Source: Lethocerus indicus
Lineage: Eukaryota; Arthropoda; Insecta; Hemiptera; Belostomatidae
Direction: 5' to 3'
Assembly (NCBI GenBank): GCA_019843655.1
Contig: JACDQD010000006.1
Coordinates: forward strand, 22,338,246-22,402,245
DNA: 64,000 bases
Part shown: positions 12,277-24,532 of the stretch, piece by piece
How the letters are laid out: each line of letters begins with the position of its first letter
Numbering within the stretch: the stretch's first letter is position 1
Translations under genes and position numbers: made by a program
Notes under the pieces: generated by a model
What the model was told of the DNA's origin: nothing
What the model saw: the letters and a program-made list of their open reading frames with translations, nothing else
The model's database searches: none

Positions 12277-15200
12277 TTATTACATATTCGAAACAAAGAG
12301 AACAAAGCGTCTCTCTGTCTCAATAGAACCATGCATATTTCTTTATGGTTCCCCTAAAAGTATGCCAAACCAGAGAGTGAATTTCAAAGCTTTGAACCCG
12401 TCGTGTGGTCGAATTCCAAAGCTCAGAGAAATATTGATACAAAACAATTTCTGATATTTTATTAAAATTATTTTATGGCATAATATTCCCTCACATATTA
12501 TCATAAAAAATTGTTATTTGAACAATATCAATGGATATTGTTTATTAAAAATTTTATTTTATTTCTAGTTCTATCCTTTAAAACTAATTGTTATTTCCTA
12601 CGACTAAAATTTAATATTACTATATTCATAATAACTACTCCAATACAGAGATACAGTTTTATACGAATGCGAAGAAGACTGTATGCATAAATAGAGTATG
12701 TTGAGCTGTTAACCAAATGGTAACAAGAATACTTTGCCTTAATTCTGTCCCGCATTTATCTTAATAGGACACAGGTAATGCCTTCGCGGTATACGTAATT
12801 CAATCTTCTAACATTTTCCAAGAGGAAATGAAAACAGCGCTAATGGGAATACTCTACTAGGTTGCATATCCAATACCAACGCATTTTACATTTCGTATCG
12901 CTCTCAAGAGAGAGACTTTATCGAAAAACCAATTATTTAGTTGTCACAGTAACGTACATGTAGTTGAAATCAAAGCGGTATATAAATTTCTTCCCCCATT
13001 TTTTTCTACGGAGTTGATTGAATCTGAATGTGGGCCTAATGCCCACACGATATCTCAAAAATCGATTGCAATTTCTGACTCTTCAGTATAAAAAAACATT
13101 AGGAGGTTACGAAACAATGTCGGAATTATTATAGTAACAGCCAGAAGATCGGGTTACATGAATTGGGTTAAGAGCGTTAACAGCTGTTGCTCTATTACAT
13201 GCTCTATTAGTAAACTATGCATATGCACGCAAAATGGCCCCACCATTGAACGGAGTGTTTTAATTAATTGGCACATTATATATTTTCCGGCGGTTGTTAA
13301 TATAACCATTCCAGACAATTTATTACACACAAGTAGTTATATATTGCACCTTAAATTCCTTCAATATCACATATATTTATACCAATTTCCTAAAAGATTT
13401 ATAACAACAGTCCTTCCTAATTTAAAGTAATATAAATGTCACTAAAATCATAGTTCGGAAAAGACTGAAACTAGAGGAAATTTTCTTTACTATAGTCAGG
13501 TTTTTTCATAATCTAAACGCAGATAATAATTATCATGTTATATACAATATTCTCAAGAACAGTCACAAAATTACAAATATCTAGCTTTATCCAGTTTCAG
13601 CTCTACGCCTCTTCAGTACAATTCTGTCTGTAATACAGTAGCGTAGTTTTCACTCACTGAAGATTTCATTCGTTAAGACTTTCAATTGATAATTATCCCA
13701 ATATTTAAATATTTTCGAATTGCACTTCACTGTATTACTAAGCGGAAAGATACTGGAGATTAATCGCAACCTCTTTATTTAAATTGAAAAAATATCGAGG
13801 CTCTCACAATTATTGAATGAAGCAGATTGATTGAAATTGAGAGGAATACACAGGCATTGAATTCAAATGATACCCGCAAATATTTGCCTAAACTGGATAC
13901 TAGAAGGGGGCAAATATCCTCTTTGTACAAATACTTCAGCTTCATATTCTCGGCACTCTCAGCGCTTCCACATACGGTGGAAATGTTCCCTGTTCGCTGT
14001 TGACTGGGGCTTTTGGACGGGGGAAGTTTACACGTGTTTACGGCCCCCGAACTCTCAGATAAGAGCATTATCTGTGAACGGTGGACGAGATAGGAGGCGG
14101 GCGGGAAGTGTTCGCTTCCCCACCCACGATAATTTCGCGCGACATAAAAAAAATATATAAAACGATCGCAGGTGGCGTTATCTATATGCCCGGCGCACAA
14201 ACCCGATAATGGTACACCGGTCCGAGCAACGGCCCGTTTCGCGTTAAGCTAAATAAGACCGGCTATTTATATCATTATAAACAGAATGTATAAGCGCCCC
14301 ATCCCGTGTATTTATGCGTGTGTCCATTACGGTTGAAGGGGAGTGGTGGGCGGAGGGGGATTCAGCCGAGACTCTGCAACTATATATCTCTTCTACTAAT
14401 TGCACCAACTCCCAATCGTTTCTCGCATACAAATGGAGCTGTGTATCAGTTTACTAAATTAGCGATAAGGACAATAGAGGGGTTAAGGGCGGCGTAATGC
14501 CTGGCAAGTTTCGAGTTATGGTTTTTAGAACTGACGCGTTTACAATTGCAGTATTGTATATACACCTAATATACAAAGTATAATCATATTTACAGCGTAC
14601 TATTATTGCAAATATTTCGTTCCGAACAATTATTCCAGCGGCCATATATCCTAATAATTACTAATTTGAATCGAGAGGTAAACTGCTCGTTATAAGTCAG
14701 TTCCCTAGTTTGTTCCGAATAACTGCTTCGCATGCATAGTGCGCTTATAAGACCGCACCTCTCAATACAAGTGGCAAGATCCCATATGAGTAATAAGAGT
14801 AGGCTCTTGGAATAGGAGTAATTGAAGCATAATTGGAGTACGGAGTAGATGGAAAGCACTTGTTAACAACAACTGCGGAACAATGGGTCTAATGAACGTC
14901 GTTTAGATAATAAGACGTAGAATTAGTATGATTACTTAACGTCAACTGGAAAATTGTCAATTTATAACACAATATGGGATTAAATATTAATTATTCCTCC
15001 CTAATTATTGTTTTATATCCTGCAAACTGAATCTTGTATAGCCGGAGACGGAAGGCGAATACTTTCTGGGCCCTAATGTACCGAGAAGGAAAATGTGCCA
15101 TCTGATGGTTGGAGGCAGCGAAACGGCGAGAGGAGGAGAGCAGTTTCGTGGTACACGGCCCGAGGGACATTATTCAAATTTTACGGCGGGTTACCTCCAG

Positions 15201-15870
15201 GCCCCCTTCCCCTTCCAAGAACGTCGGCCGTAACCCCCCGCGGTAATTCCCCCACGAAAGCGATCGCCCCAGACGGACGCCCGAATAAATATTCCCCCAA
15301 TCCTTCCAGGAAACATCAGACCGAAATGAAATACACCGCGGTTCGGTAACACCGGCTTCGAAACCGGGGACGGGGGAAATGCCTTGGAGAGGTCCTCTTT
15401 TTTTACGCCGGCCGCGGAAGCCCCTTCGGGAATAGCGGGTCGTCGCAAGCAATTGAACGTACACATATTGAATAGAGGTCTGACATGCGGTATACATGGC
15501 AAACAGGACAAGGCAAAAATCGCGTAGGAAGCAATGGTGTTTTACATAAAATACTTCATTCGTTTAAAACTTCTCACCTCACAATGAATATACCGTGAAC
15601 ACATAAATTATTCCGATGAAACAAGTGCTTGCTATCCTTTTTAGGTTTCAATACTCTAATATTTGTCTCTCTGAAAGTACGCACAAATTTGATTTCATTT
15701 GCGCTAATAATATTGGTAATAATTATTCTCTTACAAATTCCAACAGAATAGTTTGGCAAAGTGGGATTTGGAAATTAAGTAACAAGTTGAAATCTGACTC
15801 TCAGGACTTAGCTACTGTTTGGAATCTGGATTATAGAACAGGATCAAGAGTAAGGAGATTACAGATTAAG

Positions 15871-16039
15871 TTTTAGAAACTGCGATTTCTCTCTCTCTGT
15901 CCAGTCTCTCGCCCATTTTCACAAGCATTACATCTTGTTTTCAGAGTTTTGAGAATTGCTAATGTCTCATTCATAATACCTACCCAATTTGCGATTGTTT
16001 AGTTATTTCAAAGCTAGAATTAAAAACAATCTGGATATT
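15871..16039. repeat. Direct duplicate, left member
   Basis: It reads ...GCGATTTCTCTCTCTCTGTC..., then CAGTCTCTCGCCCATTTTCA..., then ...AAAAACAATCTGGATATTC. It matches 16371-16520 along its length with scattered substitutions and small indels. A family A element lies exactly between the two members. Confidence 0.85.
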
Positions 16040-16040
16040 C

Positions 16041-16370
16041 AGTTTAATGCGCTATTAGTTTCAATGGTACGGCGCACCTAATACTAGCCCGCAACAAAGG
16101 TCCGTCTTACATTTTAGTATTAGCGCCTTACATATAGCGCCTAGGGCTAGTATTAGGTGCGCCGTACAATTGAAACTATTAGCGCATTAAACTGAATATA
16201 ATACGCGTTTTACAGTACAAGTGATAGTGATAGTGCAGTGAGGATGCCCAAAAAACATCCAAAGTGCCAACAGTGACTAACACCTTTACTGAAGATGGCG
16301 AGCAGCCGAAACCGGCCTAGCAAAAGACCAAAGCAGCGAGAGGAGACAGAAACACAAGAAATCTACGGTT
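16041..16370. mobile_element. Family A element, rearranged copy
   Basis: The copy has only one long arm (about 16200-16365, ...GTGCAGTGAGGATGCCCAAA... to ...GAAATCTACGG). The core is present twice in opposite orientations: the full stem-loop motif on the minus strand (16127-16071) and a half copy on the plus strand (16144-16172). The two GGTGCGCCGTAC ends face each other and form a large internal hairpin. Near-identical 150-base duplicates flank the element. It is non-coding. Confidence 0.8.
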
Positions 16371-16520
16371 TGGAAACGGCGATTTCTCTCTCTCTCCAGT
16401 CTCTCGCCCATTTTCACAAGCATTACACCTTGTTTTCAGAGTTTTGCTAATGACTCATTTATATCTACCCAATTTGCGATTGCTTATTTGAATGCCAGCA
16501 TTAAAAACAATTTGGATATC
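16371..16520. repeat. Direct duplicate, right member
   Basis: Second member of the pair with 15871-16039. It includes CGATTTCTCTCTCTCTCCAG and ATTTTCACAAGCATTACACC. The divergence between members (substitutions plus a few indels) shows the duplication is not very recent. Confidence 0.85.
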
Positions 16521-17620
16521 CGTTAATTCGCCTCTAGGTTGATTAAGTGAGATAAACCTTTCTCAATTTGCTAGATGTCTCCGCCCTAATGGCAACTTCC
16601 GTCATATTACCGCCTTTTTCTTCACGGCGGCCCCGTAATCGCGCTATCAGCGGCTAAAAGTGGGACGGGCTCCAAACCACTTATATATAACGCCGTTTTG
16701 AACGGATCAATTTTTCAACTTGAAAAATATCCCACTGAAATTTCGCCGGTCTCGGAAACTCCTTCAATATCCCCGGGCGACTATTAGAGTTGGTCCGAGT
16801 CATTTGGCGCAGATGTCGACAGTCGAACTTGAGGCCCCGGTCCCGGTCCCGGCCCTTCTCCCCCAATATCTTCATTGCACTTTGTTTCAGTTTTGGCTTT
16901 TTTCCCGACTCGACCAAAATCGGGAAAAACCCATTTTAATAGGGAAGAACAAAATCGGGTGTCCGGCCCCCAACTTTCCCCGGTAACAGTGTAATACCAG
17001 ATTGATTTTGATCATGCAAGTTACATATTTGTCCACGTTCACCAACTAAATATTTATGAGATATCTTGAAATTGTTGGGAGATGCTTGATACAACAACTG
17101 AAGATTGTTAAATTGATTTCCCTGCTTTATTTCTGTAGCTTATTTTCTTTAGCTCATACCCTCTTCTGGGTGTCTCGTTTCAAAATTAATTTACTTATAT
17201 ACTCCCGAGATCGAGAAATGTCGGTCCACAGCTAGATTAGTTTTTTTACAGTATTGACCTATCAAAAATATTAAGTTAAAACATTAAATATATTAAGTTC
17301 ACATCATCTAAGGTTAAACATTGAGAGGGTATTCTCTTTTCGCCCATCGGTTGCATCATGGCGTCGGCCCGTTCAAACAACCCTTTGAGGCGCAAACGTA
17401 ACTGCTAACAGCAGTCGAAAAACCGGAACTTTCGGGAAATTGTGGCGCAACAACAGAGTTGAAAAGTATCGGCTCCCGGCCGGCATTTAGCCCCGAAGGG
17501 CCGGCCCGATTGGAATGCAAACCCACCCTCTGCCCAATAGCTTTTCCGTCACTCTTGCTAATTGTTTGAGCGCGCTAAATGCCCGGATCCGAGTATTTGT
17601 CGTCAGTTAGTGAGCGAGCA

Positions 17621-17641
17621 GGGGGGGGGGGGTTTGGGGGG
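17621..17641 (+). repeat. G-run
   Basis: Twelve G, then TTT, then six G. It is a possible half of a quadruplex and a likely site of replication or assembly slippage. Confidence 0.7.
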
Positions 17642-17925
17642 AGGAAAGCGAGAGAGGATCCGATGCGGGAAAAAATACCCCGCCAGTCGATTTCCGGTCC
17701 GAACCGGACCGTCGATGAATTACCGCTTTAATTTGACCCGTTTATTCCGAAACGACACCGCCGCAGACACCGTCCACCCCGACCCCCTCCCCATTTCGGG
17801 GAGACTGAGAGATAATTAGCATAATTAAATAGAAAACCGACAGAGGGGGTTTTATCGCCCCGGTGATAAACGGCCGGAAATGCGGCAGTGATCGATGGGC
17901 ACAGCGGGCGAATTATTGCGGCACT

Positions 17926-17965
17926 GGGGGGGGGGGGTGTGTAGGGATAGGGCTGGTTGGGGGTA
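17926..17965 (+). other. G-quadruplex-prone tract
   Basis: A 12-base G run is followed by TGTGTA, GGG, ATA, GGG, CTGGTT and GGGGG. That is four or more G-tracts with loops of 3-6 bases, which meets the standard quadruplex pattern on the plus strand. Confidence 0.6.
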
Positions 17966-18237
17966 GAAGTGTTTAAAACATGGCACTGTATTTGAATGAA
18001 GCAGGCCATCTGGCCGGGTGTCGTATCGTTCCGTGCATTTTCATAAAACCGCTCTATATCAAAAGAATTATGGGTCATAAATATCACGAAATAAAAGTTA
18101 AATGAAATATTTTTTTAAATTTTTGTACAACCAACAGAATGATATAAGTAGAAATGCTGTATGTATTTATTCGCATGCATATCGTGACAAAAGAAACCGC
18201 CCAATGGTGGCACTTTTGACACAAGAACAATTATGGT

Positions 18238-18662
18238 CTAAGGGCTAAGAAGATCTTTAGGCCAGCGGCGTTTAAGCCGACGCGGGGGGGATAATGGATG
18301 GGTAAGAGAGGAGAGGGACTGAACGAGTGGATTAGGATGAGGAGAAAGGCGGGAGTGGAACTTTTGCGACTTCGTCGACTGTTGGTATGTTGAGGTCATG
18401 GTGGACTGTGTGGTTAGAAACACACCAGGGAGCATTAAAGATGGTACGAAGGACTTTTGACAGGAATCTCTGGATGCGAGCGATTTCGGATGTCTTGGTG
18501 GAACCTGGCTCTATACCGTATGTCCATGTCGGTTTTAGTTTCGCTTTGCATATTGTCAGTTTGTTACTTAAGGTTAATTTTGTTGTCCGTTTTAGTAATG
18601 GTTTTAAAAGTTCAAATTTTCGATTTAAGTCGATTCTTTTGAGTCGGGTATGGGGATTCCAA
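18238..18662 (-). pseudogene. Jockey-type LINE fragment, reverse transcriptase C-terminus
   Basis: The minus strand encodes the end of a non-LTR retrotransposon ORF2 protein. From about 18661 it reads WNPHTRLKRIDLNRKF, LSNKLTICKAKLKPTWTYGI, IQRFLSKVLRTIFNAPWCVS and LHHDLNIPTV-like text (here HHDLNIPTVDEVAK). These match the conserved region after the polymerase core of Jockey-clade elements. The frame then slips by one near 18355-18365 and resumes as KFHSRLSPHPNPLVQSLS ... RRLKRRWPKDLLSP with a stop at 18240-18238. Everything upstream of WNPHTR, including the catalytic motifs and the endonuclease, is missing, so the copy is 5'-truncated, frameshifted and dead. 5' truncation is typical of LINE insertion. 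Confidence 0.88.
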
Positions 18663-21600
18663 GAAATGAAATAAATACGGTATACATAACTGAACGCCTT
18701 ATTTTTTTCTAGTTAAACTGTCCATGACTACATGGGACGCCTTTTTCTAGATATATTATGGCCGAATACACCTAATCAGAATAATGGAATGTATCACTAC
18801 TGCACTTTTAAGTATCACATTATCGCATGCAAGCTGTGTTGACATATACCATTTTGTACACTTAAAACGCGGTGAGAATATCTTGATAAATTGTTAACAT
18901 TAACGACGGGTTAAGGTCAGCGCGAAATTATCATTTTTAGCATAAATTTCCTTTCCGATGTGAGCCTGTCAACATCAAACCGAGGAGCAATTTTATATAA
19001 TGAAATTCATAGAAACGACAAGGTTGTAGAAAAAGAAAATACATCAAAGCAGTAATAATTACCGTATTTAAACCTACCGCCTTCTGCGTCGGCAAGTAAT
19101 CTCTTCGTATATACTGACTGTAGAATATTACTACCCACTAAAATGTTCTCCACATTTTCAAAATGCCGGCGAATGTGTATTCATTTTACAATTGTTAATT
19201 AATATTCTACCGCAATTCCGAGCCGATAGCAGAGTTCGCCATTGTATGCAAGTCTGGATTCAATTTAAACCCGGAATACCCGACGCAAGTGACTTGAACA
19301 GTGAAATTTTTACAACCGTAATATGGGACTTCTCTTAAAAGTTTCCTCGGTGTTAAATCGTGCGATTTAAACTGAAATCGCAACTTAACCGGTGTAAAGC
19401 GACAATGAATGCAAACTCGATTAAGGAAGTTTGCTAAAGGCGAATTACAATTGGTCAATTTAAAATGCTTACATTAGTCTGCCAGCCCCGGTCCTGAATT
19501 ATTAATTTAACCTCAGCCGTGATTGCCGCTGCCCGCTCCCCCACTGGGCCGTGTACAATGCCGCTTTAATGAATCCTAGAATTCGTCCTCTATAGACAAT
19601 ACAATAAAATTCTGACTTCTCATTAAGCCTCCTCCTCCCGCCGCTTCTCTTCCACCCGTTTTTCTCAACTTAAAGGAAGACTCCCTTTTAATTAAGGAAA
19701 AACGTTTCAGAACTCTTGTCCCGATTTATTATATCTGAGTAAATATCTGCAGCTTTTAGCGTTATACGAACGGTCCCCGACCGCCCCACTCGTGTTAATG
19801 TATTGCAGTCGGTCCGCCCCGGGAGTAATAGGACGTCTTTCAGAATATCTTGAACTATTCGAACCGTTTCTAAAGGGGAGGAAAGAAAGGAGGAGGCGGG
19901 GGGCGCCCTCTTACTTTAAATAAAACAGAATAACAGTAAGCATAAACTTTTAAAAACTTTTTGATTTTAAATTATGAGTCCTATCAATTAGGGGAGTTCA
20001 AAACCAGTAAAAAAGTTTCTCTCCGTTTTCCTATTAATTAAAATGTAATTAGACCTAAGAGTTTATATTATTAAAAATCAAGAGCACCGCCGGCATCTGT
20101 CACAGCCTGAAGCGGCCGTACACATGAACAAAATTGAAAACTGTTATCATGAACACAGCTGTCGGGGTATATTGTATTGGTCCCGGCTTGATTTTACTTT
20201 ATTCAACCCTGTGGGAGACACGTGCCCATTCACTTTGTACATTCCACTGTAATGACCGTAGAAATTCACCACCTTTCTTAATTCATTTATTAGCGGAACT
20301 AAATAATCACAGGCAATTCGGTAAATTCTAACGAAATAAACTGGAATTTCGAGTCGGACTGTAGAATAGGAACAAGAAAATTAATTTGAAGCTCTTCCTT
20401 CCCGAAAGTGACATCCGTACGACCATTTGGAACACCGGTGGCTATCGACCAATAACTGGGAGCTAAATCGTATTCCTTTATCGTGCGTCCACTGTCGAAA
20501 TTAAGCCGCAGTGGTGAGGGGACGAAATCGTCCCCAGAAATTAGGCAATACGTTTAGGAATCATCAATCCATATCGGAGCTTCTAATGGGCAATCAGCAA
20601 GTGATTAGACAACCCTGGTGGTGGGTGGAAGGGGGAGGGTCCATTTCTTGCTTCCACCCCAAACCGACTTCAGCCATCATTGCCCATCTGCTACTCCAAT
20701 ATCCGATATTTGCATTATTACATTCCGATTGCGTAGGTGCGATTTCCGCCTTCAATACGAATCAAGTGAGAATTGAGACCGCGAACAGACGGTCCGTGTA
20801 ATAGAACAATTCGTTAGGTTGGAATCATAATGTGCGTGAAGGTGAAACGAGGCGTGAATATTTTAAAAGAAACGTGAGTTAAATTCGGTTTCACAATACT
20901 TGGCCCCGGTGAGCGGTTTAATTACATTCCGGGTGGGAACGACGTTCCGGCCCGCTGGTCCTCCCTTTCCGGCCGAATACCTTCGGGTTCATTACTGGAG
21001 CCCTTGCTCGGTACAAATTAAAGAAATGTACCTGGAAAAATAGAATCGTCGAGCTGGCACTTTTCAATATTGTAAAACGGTCGTTGCCCTATTTTGCAAG
21101 TTACCAATAGAGATATACCATTGGAAACGTCTTTCCGCAATGCAATAGAATATGACTGGAATAGAGATAATGCTGTCTATTTTAATTTAACATCAGCGTT
21201 TAATACCATTCTCGTGATATACCATCTCTTGTCAGTTTCTGGACTAGTTGTTTCGGCATCAACAGAAAATATCTGTCAGATCCAGAAAGTACAGTGTGTC
21301 ATTTAAAGTTAACGTAGCATCTTCTTATCGGTATTAACTATGAGGTGTACATAACGAAACCGATGGCGAATTATATTAAAAAACATAATTTTGTGAAATC
21401 TGCCATCGTCATCGTTCCACTCGTCGGTCTAACAACGAGCGGGGGCGCGGAAATGAAAATGTTTCCTCTGGAATCGCCCATAATTCCCGGCGTCGTTCTT
21501 GTACTGTCCCATTGATGAAAGTCTTTAAATCTGAATACGATGAAAGCCCCCCCACTAGATCAGGCCGACAGACAGGAAGCGAAATACCACCGACCAACTT

Positions 21601-22656
21601 TTCTTTTCTGTTCATTCCCATTTCTGGGGGACATTTTGTGAACATTTCGCTCTCAATGCCTGGCGACTGGTTCTTTAACCTTAAATTCTGGAACTACTTT
21701 ACTCTTGTTCATCGCGGGCTCATCTTTTCCGTCGACTTCTCCGACCAAACCTTCGTTAGGAAACTTATCCTCGTTTCCGAACAAAGCGTTCTCCTGACCG
21801 ACTGCTCAAAAGGCAGAGTTGAAGTGAAACGTGAATTTGCATATGATGAATGTATAATTTTGAAATAGTTATTCCTGAAAAAAGAAACCACTATCACTAA
21901 TGTAATTCCTAAAATGCAAGGAAGGCAGAGTGATTTGCAATTCTGCAGGCTCTTCTTTAATTGATTTCATAAATTGTGAATGCGAGTTTACATTGTTGGC
22001 GTAATTTGTCGATGAGAATGTCTGCTGTGGAAGAAAATGTGGCAGTAATTTTTTGTCCAACTCTGCGAAATCGTTTAGTCGGTAAATGTTTCACTCTTCC
22101 CAATTCAAAGTTCGGAGAGGAGTGAAGAGCCTTCAGTTAACTCTCGAGGAATGAAATCAATAAAACTGTGTATCGACAAGATCTAAGTCTCATTGTCCCA
22201 ACCGAGTTCGACATAACCGTATTCTTCCCCCCGCCCAAAATTGCCTCACGTAAAGATCGTTTCGAACCCCCTTTACTGATTTCGTTGCTTTTCCCTTCGC
22301 CTCCGATAAAACTTTGGCAAGTGCCGGAAAGTTCTATTTAACAGGCGGTTAGGGACGATAAATGAAGCGCATTAGCGAACTTCCCATCCTCGGGGGAGAA
22401 ATGAACTAATAATAAAGAACTATTTACGCCCGTTGGGCCTCCTTGAGCTACCCTGAACACTAAACTGTTTAACAACGTTGCCGGATAACGCGCATGATAT
22501 ACAAAACTTGCGCTGTGATATAAATATTGTAGTCCGCGTTTCACAACCCAATTCAGTACTGTATTCATAAGAAATACGGGCTGTGTCGATCTGATGTAAT
22601 ATGAATTTCAATTACGCCACCTGTATGAAATAGTTGAAAATCAGATGAAATATTGG
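18663..22656. other. Non-coding stretch between LINE fragment and 17-base array
   Basis: No exon or RNA gene recognised. The longest open frame (21512-21868, plus, 118 codons) has no recognisable motif, and such lengths are expected by chance. Moderately GC-rich patches occur at 19490-19900 and 20880-21010. Confidence 0.5.
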
Positions 22657-23173
22657 TTCTCATCTGATCTTGATTCTCATCTGATCTTGATTCTCATCTG
22701 ATCTTGATTCTCATCTGATCTTGATTCTCATCTGATCTTGATTCTCATCTGATCTTGATTCTCATCTGATCTTGATTCTCATCTGATCTTGATTCTCATC
22801 TGATCTTGATTCTCATCTGATCTTGATTCTCATCTGATCTTGATTCTCATCTGATCTTGATTCTCATCTGATCTTGATTCTCATCTGATCTTGATTCTCA
22901 TCTGATCTTGATTCTCATCTGATCTTGATTCTCATCTGATCTTGATTCTCATCTGATCTTGATTCTCATCTGATCTTGATTCTCATCTGATCTTGATTCT
23001 CATCTGATCTTGATTCTCATCTGATCTTGATTCTCATCTGATCTTGATTCTCATCTGATCTTGATTCTCATCTGATCTTGATTCTCATCCGATCTCGATT
23101 TTCATCTGATCTTGATTCTCATCTGATCTTGACTTTCATTTGATCTTGATACTCATCTAATCTTGATTCTCAT
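22657..23173. repeat. 17-base tandem array, 30 units
   Basis: The unit is TTCTCATCTGATCTTGA. The array holds 30 complete units plus 7 bases, and 23167 minus 22657 is exactly 30 x 17, so there is no indel. The first 25 units are identical. Units 26, 27, 29 and 30 carry substitutions (for example TTCTCATCCGATCTCGA and CTTTCATTTGATCTTGA). A reverse-complement piece TCAGATGAA lies just before the start. Confidence 0.97.
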
Positions 23174-24532
23174 ATCGTCCCCCTGTTCATTTGATCCTCT
23201 GCCAAACTGGTTCGAATTGTGGCACTTAAACACTTAGGCATATTGGTTATTCCACCCAAGTATTCCACCGGCATTGTGTGGTAAAAAGAAAGAGATCAGA
23301 GTTGGAGACCCGCGTATGATAATCTTTCACGGAATAAATATGACGTAATTAAGGTCATTTTCAAAGTTGAAAATGAACAGCTATATTTGAATTGTAATTG
23401 CTGGAAGGGCAGCGAATTATGCAGTTTAAATTAAATAGTAGATATGTACCATATGCCTTATACTGGCACAAAACATGTACATGTCAGCACAAAATCGAAG
23501 TCACTATTACTATTGATATAATTGACCGGATAAAACCACAACAAGAATCGCAAGAGAGATGGTATTCCAGGCTCGGGGATCCCAAAACAGGTATCTTAAG
23601 GAAATCATGATTAACATGAAGGGAAAATCAGTTTTAAACCGGTAAATACTATTTTAATCACGAAATTATAAAAAGGATCCATTAAATGCAAAAATAAATA
23701 TTTAATTTCTTAAAAACTTACAGCGTAGCTTTAATTATTCATGGGAAGATGCTCCAGTCAAAGTCGTACAAATATTGGATCCAGCCGAAAGTGTTTATAC
23801 AGAATATAAAAAAAGGGGTGAATTTGATTAACCCTGGTTATTATTAAATCAGGTTTCCTCCCTAGGGCTTATAATCTAGTCCAGGAATGGCGTCTTATTA
23901 AATATTAAATATAATAAGACTGCCACGTCAGATATTTTTAAATTCAACCCCTCCTCCCCGACCAATATACACCCGGGCTGCCCATCCTTTGGATTTGGGT
24001 TAAAAAGCACTTGACCCAGATGCATTGTCGAGATAGGGTAAGCTCCTGTCGTGATCGATAGGGGAATAGATCGGGAGCGCCGTCGGGCGAAGGTTGGGAA
24101 AAAGGCGGAGGCGGCCGCCGCGAAACGTCCCAGTATTTAGCGGGTATCACGAGCCGGCGGTTTGTTCAAATTAGCCGCGCGTATACTAATGGCTCGGTAA
24201 ATCAGTGCCGCCCTCTCGCCCGTATCTTTGCCGCCGCCCGAAGCGGTTAATATTGCCGCCGGTGTTAATATCGCGGGCCCGCGCCCGCCCCCAACCCGCA
24301 CTAATTACAAATTAATGCCCCGCACTCTTTGCCAACAGTCTTGGATATCCAGATTATAATGGCCGTTTTAAAAGTGAATTTAGAGCCGAGCACTTGTGGA
24401 AGGGGGAGGATTAATTAATTTCAGCCTTTGGTTTTTGTTGGTTCAACATTCCACTGAAGATTATTAATTTTTGTCTTTAGTTTTTCTGTCCGATATTATA
24501 GTGGTCTATTATATAGTATTTTTGAAGAATTG
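23174..24532. other. Non-coding DNA with CpG-rich block
   Basis: AT-rich to about 23940. A CpG-rich block follows at about 24050-24310, including GCGGCCGCCGCGAAACGTCC and repeated GCCGCC and TTAATATCG motifs. No coding frame is supported in the block. It resembles the other GC-rich islands of the window and could be a regulatory element or promoter island; the sequence alone does not decide this. Confidence 0.45.

Larger units (their letters stand above)
11334..15870. other. AT-rich non-coding DNA with two TA tracts
   Basis: Apart from the microsatellites listed separately, nothing coding is recognised. Repeated short units TATACAG occur around 11874-11908. The 141-codon minus-strand frame at 13775-14200 has no domain, start context or splice support. 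GC-rich patches at 13960-14250 and 15040-15450 look compositional. Confidence 0.5.
16521..18237. other. GC-rich non-coding DNA
   Basis: No exon recognised. The stretches 16600-17000 and 17340-17820 are GC-rich with many CpG and CCGG sites. Open frames there (for example 17562-17819 plus, 17728-18087 minus) lack any family feature. The segment next to 18238 is probably the 3' tail of the Jockey fragment. Confidence 0.5.

Noticed and set aside
13775..14200. 141-codon minus-strand open frame
   Set aside because: No motif, no signal of codon selection, and no neighbours; consistent with random openness.
21512..21868. 118-codon plus-strand open frame
   Set aside because: No recognisable domain; composition follows the surrounding DNA.
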